A DNA stretch of 64,000 nucleotides, from positions 62,001-126,000 of the forward strand of contig CAJQUW010006352.1 in NCBI GenBank assembly GCA_907163375.1, given 5' to 3'. Under the pieces are notes generated by a model that was not told where the DNA came from, searched no databases, and saw nothing but the letters and a program-made list of their open reading frames with translations. This stretch comes from Prostheceraeus crozeri (taxonomy: Eukaryota; Platyhelminthes; Polycladida; Euryleptidae). Shown in pieces: positions 38,121-50,400 of the stretch (positions within the stretch are counted from its first letter, which is position 1; every line of letters starts with the position of its first letter). The position numbers were made by a program, and so were the translations under genes.

Positions 38121-40310
38121 TTATGCTTTCTAATGTTTTGCAAACGTTGCAAATCTAATGGTTTGATTTAATTGACGCATCCACATTTCAAGACCGATAG
38201 AAGGAACGGCAAATACCTACAGGTAAATTCGATAAGATATGATAGATGAAGACCATACAGAAAAAACAAAGCTGGAAAATGAGAATTATTAATAATGTAC
38301 TTCCTGTAGGTGCATGTAGTGGACTTGTGATAGGCCTTCTCTGATAGCACATTTGCAAGAAAATAGATCATCAAGACATTTCGTAACTTTTATGTTTTTT
38401 TATTTATTATGATACATTCCCAAACATTTGCAAATAGAGTATCGTATAAATTTGTTGGGCAGTTTTAATATTAGTGGACTGTAGTGTCTCATATTCTCAA
38501 TTTTTATGAACATTATCTCACTGTGAAAGAAGAATGGTCTGGAAATTAAAAATAATGCAAGCTAGACTAATTGCGAGATTCTAATCTCTGAATCTTAAAA
38601 TTTTCAGAATCGCGCAATTTTTGATTTATTGTGCGCTAAGTCTAAATATTTGATTTGGAATCGTGCAAAAATCGAATCACAACCGCCTCTGGGTTAGCCG
38701 CCATGTCCACGACATAGCAATGTTTCAATGTGCAGATCCATTTTAGTCCTCATTTATTGTAGAGTGTCGGCTTCACAGAATTAGATCAGACAAAAGTTGA
38801 TCAGAAGAATATTTTGTATAACTCGGTTTGCAGTGTATTTATGACCGGTATTGTTGCACACTGACTTTGCATAAATGCTGTCACAGTGTCGGCTTCATTT
38901 CTTCCAACTCAACCTGCAAATCGCTTTAGTACAATTATAGACGCATTTTAGTCGTTGCTAGTAACCGTTGTTAGGGAAAATCTGTCGACAGCCAGGCAAA
39001 AAATCGTTCTTAAATGCGTTAAGGACTGAAATCTGCAATTCTTAAGTATATATTGCGATTATGTAGTATACAAAGATAATTTAAATGGAATTCTTGTGTT
39101 TGTGCGTGAATTTAGAGGAAATGTGACTTTTTACATGTTTTAGCTTGACCTCTGACCGAGCGAGACTGGGTGTGACACTTCCATTATAACAAACCTTGTG
39201 TGCTCGAATTTAGGGGAAAATGTTGGTAGCTCCCGGTTTACTTGCAGATGCACTATCAGCAAGGGCTGTAGCAGCAAATTACTTGCAAACCGTCAGTTTT
39301 CGTTTTGTGACCACATGGATTCTTCTATTGTAAATGAAGGAGGACTGATGCTATATGTGCCGGTCAAAGACGTGCTGCTTCCAACACCTTAACCAGTAAC
39401 CTTAACGGCGCATATATCTGACAACTTCGATATCTGATTGAAGTTTTCTATTGTTGCAACTTGATGTACGTAGTTCAACAGCATTTCTAAGACATTCGCT
39501 GTCAATGGCCTCAGTTACTGATGAGGGTCCCTTCTGCAACGCTCCAACCGACATTTAATTGTGGTCAAGGACTTTTACCTGAAGAGGTTACTGTCTATGA
39601 CTGGTGAAAATATTCGGTTTTTCACTATTTTTCTATTGGCTATTTACATCCATGATTCATTGAACAGTTAATTGTCAAACATCCATGTCTATATCAGCAA
39701 ATTTACATTGAGATGCATGTTTACTGGTATATCAATGGCGCTTTTCATAACAAGAACAGCCAGTTTTACTCATCAACAACTATTCTTTGCCAGCAACTGC
39801 AATTTTTTTAAGTCAAAGTGGAATTATTTGATGTCACTTGATTGCAGTTATTCAAATGTAATTGTTTAATGGAAACGCCGTTGACTACTTGACATCCACA
39901 GACATCAATCTCTGTTGTTTAAATGTCAGATGTCCATGCGCCTACATACATGTCGGTGCTATTAAATCTATAGACATCTGGCAATTGTTCTTTATTGTTA
40001 AAGCAAGTCTAGCAAGAAATAAATTCTCGTAGTTTTATATATCACTTGCAAACTCGGATGGCGTAAAACAGTGTACAACAATTGTAGCAGAACTCTCGAT
40101 TTATCTCGCAGTCCGGCAGCCAGAACGAGTTTCTGCAGGGAGCGAGGCCGAAAATGAGACTTTCACAGAATGATGTACACCCTGTACCTACTATGAATCT
40201 GCGCGTCTGCCGAGTTCGAGTTAGTTCCTCTTCTTGTCAGACAGGATCAAAGAAAAGCACATGTAAATCCAATATGGGACTCAGATTGCAGTTTTTGGCT
40301 AAAGTGAAAT
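38121..40310. other. No recognised feature
   Basis: Unique-looking AT-rich DNA. Short open frames only, none with a recognisable domain. TGTCGGCTTCA occurs twice (about 38766 and 38888), which is not enough to define a repeat. Confidence 0.55.
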
Positions 40311-40618
40311 TTTCTATGATTCCTCTGATTAAACGGAAAAGTACTAAGTCCAGAGTCATAAATTTTGGTCTATAATGTCTTCAGGTCATTGAATATGATG
40401 TCCATGTGCTATTACTATGCTTCTGATCGACTATGTATGTGAGAATGTGGTTGAATGTGGATAAAGTTGCTCAAAATGTTTGTGTTTGCTGACATTAAGA
40501 AGCTCACCAAATCTAAACGTGTTTAGCTTCATAGACATGGTGCATGAACATCATATTAAATGACCTGAAGACATTCCATGCCAACAATTATGACTCTGAG
40601 CTTAGTACTTTTCGTTTC
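40311..40618. repeat. Imperfect foldback repeat interrupted by the hAT element
   Basis: The segment AAAAGTACTAAGTCCAGAGTCA to TCTTCAGGTCATTGAATATG (about 40335-40400) reappears inverted at about 40545-40618, with a ~130-bp spacer. The right arm continues after the hAT element (TTTAATCAGAG at about 44000), so the hAT landed inside this hairpin. Confidence 0.75.
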
Positions 40619-41136
40619 CAGTGGTTCTCAAATGCAGGGTCGCGACCCCAAGTGGGGTCGCAGTGACCAATTCGTGGGGTCGCGAGATACGCTTGGGGTC
40701 GCTGGGGGTCGCGGGGTCCATTTCTGTACCTAATGATATAATCTTTGCAGGCCCGGCCGATGCTGGATGAGGATCCGTTCTCATGAAATTAAGAGCTGAT
40801 ATTATTATCAGTTCTGGTGTGGCAGCACTGCTTCAAATGGTGTGTCTATGCGAGCATCTCCAATCCAGTTGATTTCTTTCAAAATATCACCGCATAGACA
40901 CCAGTTTACTCACTCACACGAACAATGTAGGCCTATAAGTAAATCAGCTGATGTGGTATATTCATAACTTTGTTCGTACGTGTGACGCTGTTGGTTGCTA
41001 TTTGCGCTAACTCAGCGAGACTTTTTAAATTTAAACTATTGCATTCTGCAACCGGTCTCTGATCATCGAATATTTCCTTTAGTCTTCCGTGACACATCAG
41101 TGGTTCAATCTTTCCAGTGACCTTCGTTATATGTGT

Positions 41137-41690
41137 GTGAGCATGAACCAGTAGAAGGAGAAGAACGCTTCACCTCTGTCAGCTGTGACCAACAGTAGGC
41201 ACATGCAAACGCATTATATGAACGGGAGAAAATGAAAGTATTTGTACATGAATTGCTCTATCTTTTGAACCACCTGCCCGATTGATTTCATATTTGAAAT
41301 ACTGATGATTCAGGGTGAGAGCATCATTTCTTCTATTCATGCCACCTTAAGATTCTCAAAACTAAAAAAGTTAGTCAGCGCGCGAAAATTAGTCACTCGA
41401 TAAAAATCAAGGTATTTTCTCAATTTTTATCGAGTTGCTAATTTTCGCGCGCTGACTAACTTTTTTAGTTTTGAGAATCTTAAGGTGGCATGAATAGAAG
41501 AACTGATGCTCTCACCCTGAATCATCAGTAGTTCAAATATGAAATCAATCGGGCAGGTGGTTCAAAAGATAGAGCCATTCAGGTACAAATACTTTCATTT
41601 TCTCCCGTTCATATAATGCGTTTGCATGTGCCTACTGTTGGTCACAGCTGACAGAGGTGAAGCGTCCTTCTCTTTCTACTAGTTCATGGT
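41137..41690. repeat. Near-perfect ~550-bp palindrome inside the hAT
   Basis: Arms of roughly 265 bp pair from TGAGCATGAACCAGTAGAA (about 41138) to its inverse near 41690, around a ~15-base centre (CAAGGTATTTTCTCA, about 41410-41424). Only a few mismatches are seen. Transcription would give a long RNA hairpin. It lies between the hAT left end and the transposase gene, so it may be a nested foldback element or part of the hAT leader. Confidence 0.9.
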
Positions 41691-41863
41691 GTGAGTAAGC
41701 AGGGTAAGCGACCACCAATTGGTCGAAAGGCGCACTTGCAATATTTCCTGCAGCATGATTGACTCATGATGCCTCATTGTATCACTTAGTTATTGCGCGA
41801 CTGCAAACTGGTGGTTCTAGTACATGATTACAGTTTCGGATTATCGTGAAATTATTTTAAATA

Positions 41864-43797
41864 ATGGATCGCTTTCTGATACGAAAGAGTACGGATTGTG
41901 AACCACAATCATCTTCAATTACGACCCCCAGCAGGAAAGGGGCAACGAAAAGAGCAGTGAAAGAGACGAACGCAGACTCAACTACAAAGGAGAGGTCAAG
42001 GAGCATAAATCCCGATTTTCTTGCCCAATATGGAATTGCGGACGTCGACGGAGTCCCTGTGTGCGTGATATGCCATAAACAAATAGCGGAGGAATCATTG
42101 AAGCCGAAGAAGTTGCAGCGACATTTACAAAATCACCCGATGGTCTCTATTCTTGGAGTAGATGCCCGCCAACGTGTCTTCGTCAAACGGAAAGATGAGC
42201 TTCAGAAATCCAGGAATTGCATGGCAAGAGCCCTTACAAAGCACCAGAAAATAGATATTTTTACCTACAAGACAGCTTTCCTAAGTGCCCGAACTCATCG
42301 TCCATATACGGAGGGTGAAACGATTATCAAACCATCACTACTGCACTTTGCGGACATTTTCAAAGATGAAAATTTTGGGAATAAGTTGGTTCAGACCATA
42401 AATGACATTCCACTGAGCAACGACACAATTACTCGCCGGGTCGAAAAGGTAGCGTCAGACTTAAAGGAACAAATACTAAACGACTTTCGAAGATCCTCCT
42501 GGGCGACAATAGCTCTTGACGAGTTCACAGACAACACCGGGAACGCCCAACTTCTCTTGTATGGAAAATACGAAACCGGTGGCATGATGAAGGAGGAAGT
42601 GCTCGCGTTGTTGACCCTAGCAGTTACTACGAAAGGCGAAGATATTTACAATATCGTGAACAAGTTTTTCACTGATCATGGCCTGTCATGGGACAAAATT
42701 TTTGAGGCTAATGTTGATGGAGCTCCAGCCATGATGGGGCGTCTGAATGGATTCAACGGCCTACTGTCGGGCGTCTGAATGGATTCAACGGCCTACTGTC
42801 GAGACATCACCCGCATGTAAGCATCAATCACTGCATTATACACCGGCAGGCGCTGGCATCTAAGGATCTTTCCGCTAAATTTGGCGAGATTATGAATGTC
42901 TGTGTTACGATAATAAATTTCATCAAAGCTCGTGAGCTTAATTGTCGCATGTTCCGCCAACTTTGTGTTGAGAGTGCTGCAGACCATTCCGCTCTACTAC
43001 TCTACAACACAGTTCGTTGGCTATCGCGTGGCAAAGCGTTGGAAAGAGTCTTTATTCTGCGTGAAGAGATCCACGAGTTTTTGTCTGAGAAAGGCCATCA
43101 ACATGCAGACAAATTTGGTGATCAACAATTCTTGTCCGAATTAGCACTATTGGTCGATATACTTCATCACGTCAACTCAGTGAACACAGAACTACAGGGA
43201 CGCGGAAAACCGATCTTTGACCTTCATTCTTCACTGAGAACCTTTATGAGAAAACTTGATGTCCTGCAAGAGCAAATAAAGCGACAGGATTTCTCCAATT
43301 TTCCTATGTTTGTCGAGTATATCGCAATAACAGCGTGCGAATTTGACGATTTTCCGAATCAAATCACTGAACTTCTGACATACATCGGAAAGTTACAACA
43401 CAATTTTGTAGAGAGATTTCCAGACATGCAGGCCGAATATTACCATATCAAGTCACCGTTCCATATTGATGCGACGAAATTCGATGGCAGAATAGCGCTG
43501 GAAATTGCAGAACTTCAAGAGGACAATGATGCTAAAATAATGTTCAAGACTAGTGATACCGTCACATTTTGGTTCACGCTTGATGACGAGAAGTATCCGA
43601 AACTCATTGATGAAGCCCGCAGAACTCTTGTTCGGTTTGGTACCACCTACGTGTGCGAGGCAGGTTTCTCACATATTGTGCAAGCAAAGACTAAGTACCG
43701 ATCACGCATTACTGATGCCCATCTTTTTGACTGTTTGGTTTGTTCTCTAAGAACTTATGAACCTCGCTACGAGCACATCGTGCGTTTATCGAAATAA
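41864..43797 (+). pseudogene. hAT transposase, one 32-bp duplication away from open
   Basis: An N-terminal BED-type finger (CVICHKQIAEESLKPKKLQRHLQNH) is followed by the RNase H-like hAT core: ALDEFTDNTGN (first Asp), EANVDGAPAMMG (second Asp) and a C-terminal part with CEAGFSHIVQAKTKYR. The protein resembles ZBED5/FAM200-like domesticated relatives. GGGCGTCTGAATGGATTCAA and the following bases, 32 bp in all, are repeated in tandem at about 42737-42800. This shifts the frame and ends the first part at 42778; the second part is open to 43797. Confidence 0.87.
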
Positions 43798-44020
43798 TGT
43801 TTTTTGTTATTAGTTAATAGTTATTTGTTGTAATTATCATTTGAGTCCGACTTAATTCAAGTCTGTTTCAGTAATATAACATGTATAGCGATAACTGACT
43901 GTTTTTGAAATATAGTTCTTTTAAAGCCCATGGGGTCGCGATTAGATGAGCTATGGCGGAAATGGGGTCGGCTAAAAAAATCGGTGAGAACCACTGGACT
44001 TTAATCAGAGAAAGCATGTT

Positions 44021-45426
44021 TGTTTCTCAGGAGAAAACTGTTTGTTTAAAATATTTTTAGTTCTAATTACATTTTTCTTGCATTCAATGTGCGTTTATAA
44101 AAAATCATAAGTACTATGTAAATTTTCGCTAAATTTGCCATCGAGATTTTTCCTGTGAAAATTAAAAAAATTTATCGTGCTGCTTCTTCTGCTAGGCTGC
44201 ATCGCTTTAGAGCCTGCTATGGGCATGGCTTAGGTAGAAAGACCGAATTGTCCCTTCGAGAACTCCCTACGCTTCAGAGTCCGGTGTCATTAAAACAGTT
44301 GACTTACGTTCGAAAAGCTCTAGGCTAGAAATAGTAGGCCTATATACATCTCTTGTAAAGGCCGGTTGAGGAAGTGTTGAGAGGGTAAGATATCAATAAG
44401 TCACTCTGAACAGCTTTGATTTATTAGCGTAACAGCGCATGCTTGCTGATTCTGAAGAATTACCCACATTACAGAAATCTCGGTATTTTTTACTTATTAA
44501 TTTAAAGTGAAACATTGAATTTATTGCATTTAAATGAAAAACCAGTGCGTAAGTGACTGTTTTCAAGAAGACTCTCCACAGTTCCCTGTATTGAAATGTG
44601 CTTTATTTAAATTCTGCGGTGACAAGTCTCAAATTGTCTCGGGTACAACGCATGAAGCAGCCAAGTATATTCAGCGTTTTACTAGCACATTGTTAGTTTG
44701 CATGCTAACAACATAATTATTGTCAGCACTAAGTCCATTATTCTCATGCGATGATGAAAATAATGCCAACAATTGAATAAAATTTTTTAGTAATTTAAAG
44801 TATTTAATGATGTGGCTGATGAGGACCGAAGACGCTTTCGAGTTCTTGGGTTTATTAAGGCAATTCTATTGTGATAAAATAATTATAAACCAGTTCTAAA
44901 AGGAGAACGATCATCAATGAATATTTTTCGTGACCGCTCTTTTTCTCTTCTGACCTACATGTATTTGCTGTGGTATTTTAAATAATCCATTTCTTGTGTG
45001 CTACATGCTATGTGATGCTCGTAGGTTCTACACAAAGATTTCCTTTATGATGACTTTCAATCACGTTCTCATTTGGACCGATGATGCAGCATTGTACAAT
45101 AGCTAACTCAGTCTAATATCAATTATCAATCGCACCGGTAGATCATGGTGATTAGTACCGATGCCGGTGTCTGAGAATTCAACCGGTTCTACCTCAGTGA
45201 TTTTACAATAATCAATCTTTTTGTAGGGATGAGCGAGTGCGAGCAAACTAACTCATACTATAGACATGTTCTTTTTTTCAAGATTGAGTATATCATATTC
45301 TCGTCTTTAAGTCTCATTTATTATGGGGGTAAGAATTAACTTATAGCTCTGAACTAACCATACACTTATATGTTGCTTATCTTCACTTTGGATCCTAGAT
45401 CACTTTTCTGGCTTGTAAACGAACTC
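44021..45426. other. No recognised feature
   Basis: AT-rich DNA with short frames only. Nothing with a domain or RNA-gene signature was seen. Confidence 0.55.
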
Positions 45427-45530
45427 ATTCAATTGACAGAGAAGGGGTTAATGTAGTGAAGATGAAAGGACTATAGTTCTCTATCTTCACTACATTATCC
45501 TCGTCTCTGACAATTGAGTTTATCGGTACA
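45427..45530. repeat. Hairpin with ~34-bp arms, precursor-like
   Basis: CAATTGACAGAGA...TAATGTAGTGAAGAT pairs with ATCTTCACTACATTA...TCTCTGACAATTG with about four mismatches in 34, around a ~19-base loop. Size and bulging are in the range of a microRNA precursor, but a small foldback repeat is as likely. Confidence 0.6.
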
Positions 45531-47402
45531 CATATACATGTAGTTTATCAGTAGTAGCTTCGCACGCTACAGTTTTTCCGTTCGATTGTTAAGTTCAGTT
45601 CGTCGGCCTGGCTGTCATCCTTTTCTAATCTTCTCTCATCTTCTTTTTGTATACTGATTACCATTTCATACAAATGCATAATGAAATTTACTCTTCCAAT
45701 CTTGGAGAGGATTGTTACTTTGGGAATCCTTTCAAAGTTTTATGGCATTTGTCATTTGCGACGCAAGGTATTTCAAGACAGAATGAAATAAATTACAGTT
45801 CCATAATCAAAGACCAAAGTTATGACACCAAAGATGTCATCAAAAGCTGAATTGAGCATTGCTAGAAAGTTAAGAAAGGTTGATGTTTTCCATCTTGTCG
45901 ACAATCAAATAGTAGCACCTAATACTCTTTAGTTAGCTACATCTATATTTCATTAAATTGTCGTGAGTTTTTTTAATATTCAGCATTCTGATCAATTCTA
46001 TAAATATGTGATTCATGTCATGAATAAACAATTTAGAATAACGCACTGTTTTCTTTTTCGGAGATCAAGCAAAAAGAGCTTAAAGTCATCGCATTAAGTT
46101 AAAAGAGGTTGATGAGGTCATGAAAAGGGAAGCAAGGAGTGGTGCAGTACGGAACAGTTTCTCATTTACATGTATATCAGTGATATGGGGCATGGGCAAG
46201 ACTTTTTAACCGCGGGCTACATGAAGGGTTTGCATGCTGCGAATTCCAAAGTGTGAAGAAGATCATAATTTGCTGTGACAGATATGATAGTGTAAATTTT
46301 GCATGCATATAGCCTAAGTAAATAATAGTACAAAATTCTCAATTTAGAATAAATCTTTATAAGATTGAAAACCAAAGCGCATCTGAGAGGAAGTTTTCAT
46401 TGAATGTTGATTGTATAGCAGAACAATGACTGCGTGAATTTAATATTTCTCTTCGATATGCACTATAGCATAAAATCATTATCACATACGGTATTTGTAC
46501 ACTTCTAAAGAAGAGAGAGATTTGGTTTGCTGCTTGGATATTTAAGATAATCAGGATTGAGGTATATAGTTGCTGTTTTCTAAATCCCTATATGTGAGGA
46601 TGGATCGAAAAGGAAATTTCATGATATCAAGTCTAAACATTTGTTCATAAATATATTGCATGTCAAATAACAAAGAACAATCTTCATACGTACATATGTA
46701 TTCAAATTTCTTGTGAAATTTCTAAGTAAAATTCACTGAGTGAACACTGATCAGGTTTCACGAAAGAGGAAACATGAAAACGTGAGATTAACTTCTCTTT
46801 ATAACTTCTATAAAAATAACCTCTTGATATTTTGACACTCAGGAGGCATCTATTCAATGATCCTGTTTCTGCTTGTTCTATCGATGAAATGTAGGCTATT
46901 TTCAAAATGATGAATCACAAGAACAGATGCCGAGGATGTCTTGTTAACATTCTGCCGAAAGCGATAAGTCAATTCAGGCCTATCTCTCTCTTCGAAAGGG
47001 ATAAGAAGATTTTCTTTGGTGAGTTAGCGAATAAGCTCACTCGGTGTATCACTGTCAATAGGTATGCAGTTCACATCTTTCAGAAAGCTGGAATACGTGG
47101 GTCCCCTGCTTCCGTAGATGATTCCCAAACGATTGTGGGTGCTCTAATCAAACCTCAGGAAGAAAATTCCAAGCTCTTCACGTCATCTGACTAGATCTGG
47201 TCACTGACTAGGATAATGGATCAATACACATGCATTATTTAATCAATTGCCTTTTCACTGTCAAAATGCAGCACTTAAATAATTCCATCATTCGGCTTTG
47301 TATTGAAATACGTGTGTTAATGACAACATCGTTACTTAATTAACTCATAGCTGTTGGTGAAACTCGGTGGGTAATAATCTCAGGAACGATCCGTTTTCTC
47401 TT
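45531..47402. other. No gene; a possible decayed hAT end near 46190
   Basis: At about 46190-46240 GGCATGGGCAAGACTTTTTAACCGCGGGCTACAT looks like a decayed hAT terminus (compare GTGGGCAA and CGGGCCAC). Otherwise nothing recognised; the ~95-codon frame at 46907-47194 has no domain. Confidence 0.4.
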
Positions 47403-47460
47403 CACGCGTGCTTACTTATTACGCGTGCTTAATTATCACGCGTGCTTACTTATACACGCG
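47403..47460. repeat. ACGCGTGCTTA short tandem repeat
   Basis: Four ACGCGT-containing units (CACGCGTGCTTACTTATT and variants) end exactly where the first Penelope-like unit begins. Confidence 0.8.
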
Positions 47461-50400
47461 TCTTATTCTATTTCCACTATCAGCATCTGTAGTCGGTACA
47501 GTATATTAGACGTCTGTTTTGAACGTGTATACGGTAGTGTTTGGAATCTATGGTATTAGTATATTAACAGCAAGAATGAGTAGTATTACAAGTCTTAAGA
47601 TTTCCATTTTTACCAGATATTGGGCCAAAGCTGATCAATTTTAATTCGTTGCCACGAGAAAGCTACATTGAGTTCTTTTAAGAACTGATTAATCCAATGG
47701 TTACAGTAGCATTGCTTTTGTACACTTGCGGATTGGAGAACGCCATCAGTCCTCCTTAGGACTACTTTAACTAATAATTTAAATTAGTAAGCATTATATT
47801 CTATTATAAATGGCTACTGGGATGACTTTCATCATTGTATGAGAATTACTTGGATAGTATGTCTTCAGATGCAGGTGGTTTCACGACCCCGCTACTGGAC
47901 CTCTGCTAGCTGGCGAAATGCCTAATTTGTCCCACATCTTAATAATTATCATACATAGTCACTTAGGCGCAAATGCCAATAGATGGCAGGAATTTGAAAG
48001 TCCAACCTCGGCAAATTCCTCGCTCTTTTCGAGGCTCTGGCAAATTTTCTCATGGTTTATATGGTACGAAAAGTGTTCAGCGTTAATGCGAAGGAGTGGA
48101 TAGCGCCCTCTACTTTGAAAAACATTAGATTTTGTGGTAGCAATAGATGTCTTTGCTGTAAATCTTTGAATACCGAAAATTGCTACGAAAGTTTCAGTAC
48201 AGGCAACCGGTTTATCTTTGATCAGCCAGGTGTTTTTACTTGTAAAAGTAGAAATGTTATTTATCTTATATCATGTAGCAGATGTGGAATGCAATATGTA
48301 GGACAGACAAAGCAACCGCTACATTGTAGATTAAATGGTCATCGTCATTCAGTATTAAAAGGTCACTTAAACACATATCTTAGCAATCACTTTAAGCAAG
48401 ATCATCATTCTTGGACTGATGTTGAATTGCAAATTATTGATCATGTTGATGACAATATATACATATCACCGGAAGAGATAAACAGAGAGCTCAACCGCAA
48501 GGAAGACATGCATATCAAGATGCTCAATACCTTATACCCCTTGGGTTTGAATGATAGAGTTTTGGGAGGTGGATGTGTATCTCAGCAGTCCATATCCAAT
48601 GATCAATTTTTTAGTTATCCGATTAGCAGACGAAAAAGGAGTCATGGAATAAGAAAATCGGGTAGAAAAAGCTCAGGTATTATGGAACTTGACAATACCT
48701 ATCAAGAATTACAAGATTCTTTTGAGACGCGTAGGATGTCAAGGTTTTATCATCTTCTAAAATCTCTCCCTAAAACTATGCTAAGAGCCATTCTAGGCAA
48801 GACAAGGGATGAGGCAAACATGATGACATTTGTACTAACAGCATACATTCAAAATAAACTTAACCTAGACTCGGAGAACAAAAATGTGAAAGAACGAGCA
48901 ACCATAATCATCCCGTTCGAATCTCAGACAATAGACTCACTCAATCTCATGTCTATATTCTGCGATCACAGTGTGTGCAAGCTAATTCCAAGCACAATTC
49001 AAGAACGTTATCCACCGAAAATATTCTATAAATTAGATAAACCCACTGCATTGATGTTTTGCAATTATGGGCGTTTTTGAATAACCTAAAGTTTCAGGAT
49101 GTGATGCACATCATGAACAATCCATGCTCATGTAGCAAGAGGCAATCTTTTGTTTACCCACATTATGGTCACGTAATAACGGTGATCTGGATATTGTGGA
49201 TGATGAAGACTTACGTCAACTCTTCAGTTTTGGTACCAAACACAGAATCCCCAAAAGCCTTAGTTGGAGTGCCATAACAACTCAAATTAGTAATTCATTA
49301 GATGAGCATATTACAAAAATAAGTAAGAAAGAGAAGCTTGAGGCTACTTTATTCTCAGCGTGGAAATCAAGAATCATGGCACTGATTAAAGATCGAATAT
49401 ATCTTGCTAAGAAATCCTCGAATAGATTTCGCGCACACACTAATCGACACAAGATTAATGTCAAAATGGGTAAAAATCTGAAAGAATTGCAGAATGACGT
49501 CATAATTACGCCAGTTGATAAAGCATCTAATAATTATGCCTTCATTTGCAAAAAGTTTTATCTCCAAATTCTCTTATCCGAGTTGGGAATTGATATTTCC
49601 ACGTCGAACATATCGGGTAATGATACCTATGGTCCAGAGCAAATTTTAGCGCAGAATGTAATTGAACAACACACAACAATTATGAAAAGCGAGTTTAAAC
49701 TATCTGTCTGTGAAAAAGACAGAAAATTACCAAAATTATATTGGATTCCAAAATTTCACAAAACTCCATGCAAATTTAGATTCATAGCAGGAGCACGACA
49801 ATGCACATCGAAAAAGCTTTCCATCAAAGTAAATTCAGCCTTAAGTATTTTGCGTGACAATTTTCAGAGATATTGTATGGCAATTAAGAGAAACAGCGGT
49901 TTCGATTGCTTCTGGAGTATAAAGTCCACACAAGAATTTCTACACAGATTAAATTCGACACAAGTTCATTCATTGCAAGTTTTCGATTTTTCAACCTTAT
50001 ATACGAATCTTGATCAAAAATTGATTGAAGATCACATATTCGCTATTATGGATTTGGTGTTTAATTCCTCAAATAGAAAATTTATTTGCATTGGATATGA
50101 TAAGTCCTTTTGCTCAATGAAAAAAATATAGTGGTTATCACTGTTTTGATAAACAGAAGTTAAAAGAAGCCATACATTTCCTATTATCACAGACCTACGT
50201 CACATTCGGTAATTTAGTTTTCAGGCAGATTAAAGGCATTCCAATGGGAGGAAATTCTAGTCCACTCCTAGCTGACCTATTCCTCTTACACTGCGAATAT
50301 GTTTTTATGCAAAATTTGATAAAAACTAAGAAATATCATTTAGCACGCTTGTTATCACCTACATCAAGATACATAGACGATATATGTGTTGTCAATTATA

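Larger units (their letters stand above)
40619..43996 (+). mobile_element. hAT transposon with BED-finger transposase
   Basis: The left end CAGTGGTTCTCAAATGC and the right end, inversely CAGTGGTTCTCACCG, are classic hAT termini with GGGGTCGC-rich subterminal repeats. At 3.4 kb it could be an autonomous-size copy. The 8-bp target duplication is not clear; the flanks (TTCGTTTC, GACTTTAA) are diverged or altered. The transposase is interrupted by a short duplication. Confidence 0.88.
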
